From Leeuwenhoekiella sp. (lineage in GTDB: Bacteria > Bacteroidota > Bacteroidia > Flavobacteriales > Flavobacteriaceae), in NCBI GenBank assembly GCA_002708845.1, contig PAPI01000001.1:62001-126000 (forward strand): a stretch of DNA of 64,000 nucleotides. Reading direction: 5' to 3'. Positions 63,239-64,000 of this stretch are shown here, piece after piece (within the stretch, counting starts at the first letter, position 1; every line of letters starts with the position of its first letter). The notes beneath the pieces were generated by a model that worked only from the letters and a program-made list of their open reading frames with translations, was not told the origin of the DNA and searched no databases. Both the position numbers and the translations under genes were made by a program.

Positions 63239-64000
63239 ATGAGTAAAAGTCAAAGAATATCATTTTTTTTAAGTCTATACTTTGGTCTAGTTGCACTGGG
63301 CTTTGCTCAGGATCAGCAGCGTGGAGAAGAATTGTTTAAAAAGCTTGAAAGCTCCGCCAACAACCCTATTATTACCGATAAATACACGGCAGACCCAGCA
63401 GCTTTGGTTCACGATGGTCGGGTTTATTTATATGTTGGGCACGATCAGGCTCCTGATACTGAAGAGCGTTACATTATGAATGAATGGTTGCTGTATTCTT
63501 CAGATGATATGATCAACTGGAAAGAGCATCCGGTACCTTTAAAACCCACAGATTTTCACTGGGCGATCCATTCGGCATGGGCAGCTGAGGTTGTAGAAAA
63601 GGATGGTGAATTTTATTGGTTTGTTACAGTTGAGCACGATGATTCTCATCCAGGTAAAGCCATAGGTGTTGCAGTGGCAGATAGTCCCGAGGGTCCCTGG
63701 AAAGATGCTCTAGGTAAAGCCTTAATTACAAATGATATGACTTCCCAGACTGATATAAGCTGGGACGATATAGACCCAACCATTTATATTGACGATGACG
63801 GGACACCTTATTTATATTGGGGAAATCGGGTATGTAAGTATGTAAAGCTCAAAGACAATATGATTGAAATGGATGGTCCCATCCATACAGTAGATTTGCC
63901 AAAATTTACAGAGGCTCCATACATACATAAACGCGGTGATTGGTATTACCTGTCTTACGCCTATGATTTTCCGGAGAAAATAGCCTATGCTATGTCTAAA
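63239..64000 (+). CDS. Glycoside hydrolase family 43, exported, C-terminus cut by window end
   Basis: An inverting arabinosidase or xylosidase of the five-blade propeller type; 254 residues are visible and the frame runs to the last base. Signal peptide 1-24 (LGFAQD). The three catalytic acids are visible: Asp52 (TADPAA), Asp179 (DIDPTIYID) and Glu225 (FTEAPYIHKR). GH43 covers arabinofuranosidase, arabinanase and beta-xylosidase; location behind GH51 and the AraR-like gene favours arabinose release. Confidence 0.92.
   Translation, partial: MSKSQRISFFLSLYFGLVALGFAQDQQRGEELFKKLESSANNPIITDKYTADPAALVHDGRVYLYVGHDQAPDTEERYIMNEWLLYSSDDMINWKEHPVPLKPTDFHWAIHSAWAAEVVEKDGEFYWFVTVEHDDSHPGKAIGVAVADSPEGPWKDALGKALITNDMTSQTDISWDDIDPTIYIDDDGTPYLYWGNRVCKYVKLKDNMIEMDGPIHTVDLPKFTEAPYIHKRGDWYYLSYAYDFPEKIAYAMSK

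Noticed and set aside
1-64000. tRNA, rRNA, CRISPR arrays, insertion sequences, prophage genes
   Set aside because: Looked for by eye on both strands; no cloverleaf with a conserved T-loop, no regular spaced repeats, no transposase or integrase motifs seen.

Overview
The window is a typical chromosome segment of a Bacteroidota bacterium, most likely a marine, pigmented Flavobacteriaceae member. The evidence is a SusC/RagA receptor, many lipoproteins with short Cys lipoboxes, promoters of the Bacteroidota type (TTG, then about 16-23 nt, then TANNTTTG), the rpmB-rpmG-DUF4295-ftsY order, bacillithiol synthesis (bshC) and a crtI-crtB-crtZ carotenoid operon. A genus close to Leeuwenhoekiella is a guess, not something the sequence proves. 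No tRNA, rRNA, CRISPR array, insertion sequence or prophage was seen.

Layout. (1) 1-13226 is one edge of a polysaccharide utilisation locus. A SusC receptor, cut by the window start, is divergent from a GH3 glycosidase, a sialate O-acetylesterase/CE20-like esterase, a large FG-GAP/ASPIC lipoprotein and a GH31 alpha-xylosidase-like enzyme. The set fits xyloglucan or a related xylose-containing glycan. The divergent region carries two copies of a LacI-type operator, one lying on the -33 box of the susC promoter. (2) 13306-26397 holds housekeeping and orphan genes: a TlpA-like thioredoxin lipoprotein, a GAF protein, an HD phosphohydrolase fused to a Pycsar-effector-like membrane domain, a calcineurin phosphatase fused to an Omp85/BamA barrel, a GNAT-nitrilase fusion, a pentapeptide-repeat membrane protein, an MscS channel and Dps. 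(3) 26586-35082 is a nucleotide-sugar operon (4-epimerase, UDP-HexNAc dehydrogenase, wecB-like 2-epimerase, rmlBACD) followed by recR and a GT2 glycosyltransferase. (4) 35162-47524 is core metabolism and translation: a 2-oxoacid dehydrogenase E2, an exonuclease, CinA, ribosomal proteins L28 and L33, ftsY, an amidase, a frameshifted small lipoprotein, a serine hydrolase and rimO. (5) 47521-56235 holds a CarboxypepD_reg-like protein, an M14 peptidase/MscS/M16 peptidase operon and bshC. (6) 56225-60613 is a carotenoid operon led by a MerR-type regulator with CarH-like B12-binding motifs. (7) 60778-64000 starts an arabinan/arabinoxylan locus: an AraR-like degenerate-Nudix regulator divergent from a GH51 arabinofuranosidase and a GH43 enzyme cut by the window end.

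How it fits together. Both ends encode export-directed enzymes that remove side chains from hemicellulose, each end with operator-like dyads in its divergent control region. The middle supplies envelope polysaccharide precursors and general functions. The most interesting signals are the putative light/B12-responsive regulator with its repeated operator-like sites ahead of the carotenoid genes, the shared LacI-type operators of the first locus, the degenerate Nudix regulator, the HD-Pyc membrane fusion without a cyclase, a GCTTTCGCGAAAGC palindrome that occurs twice inside genes, and a lipoprotein gene broken at an A6 run.
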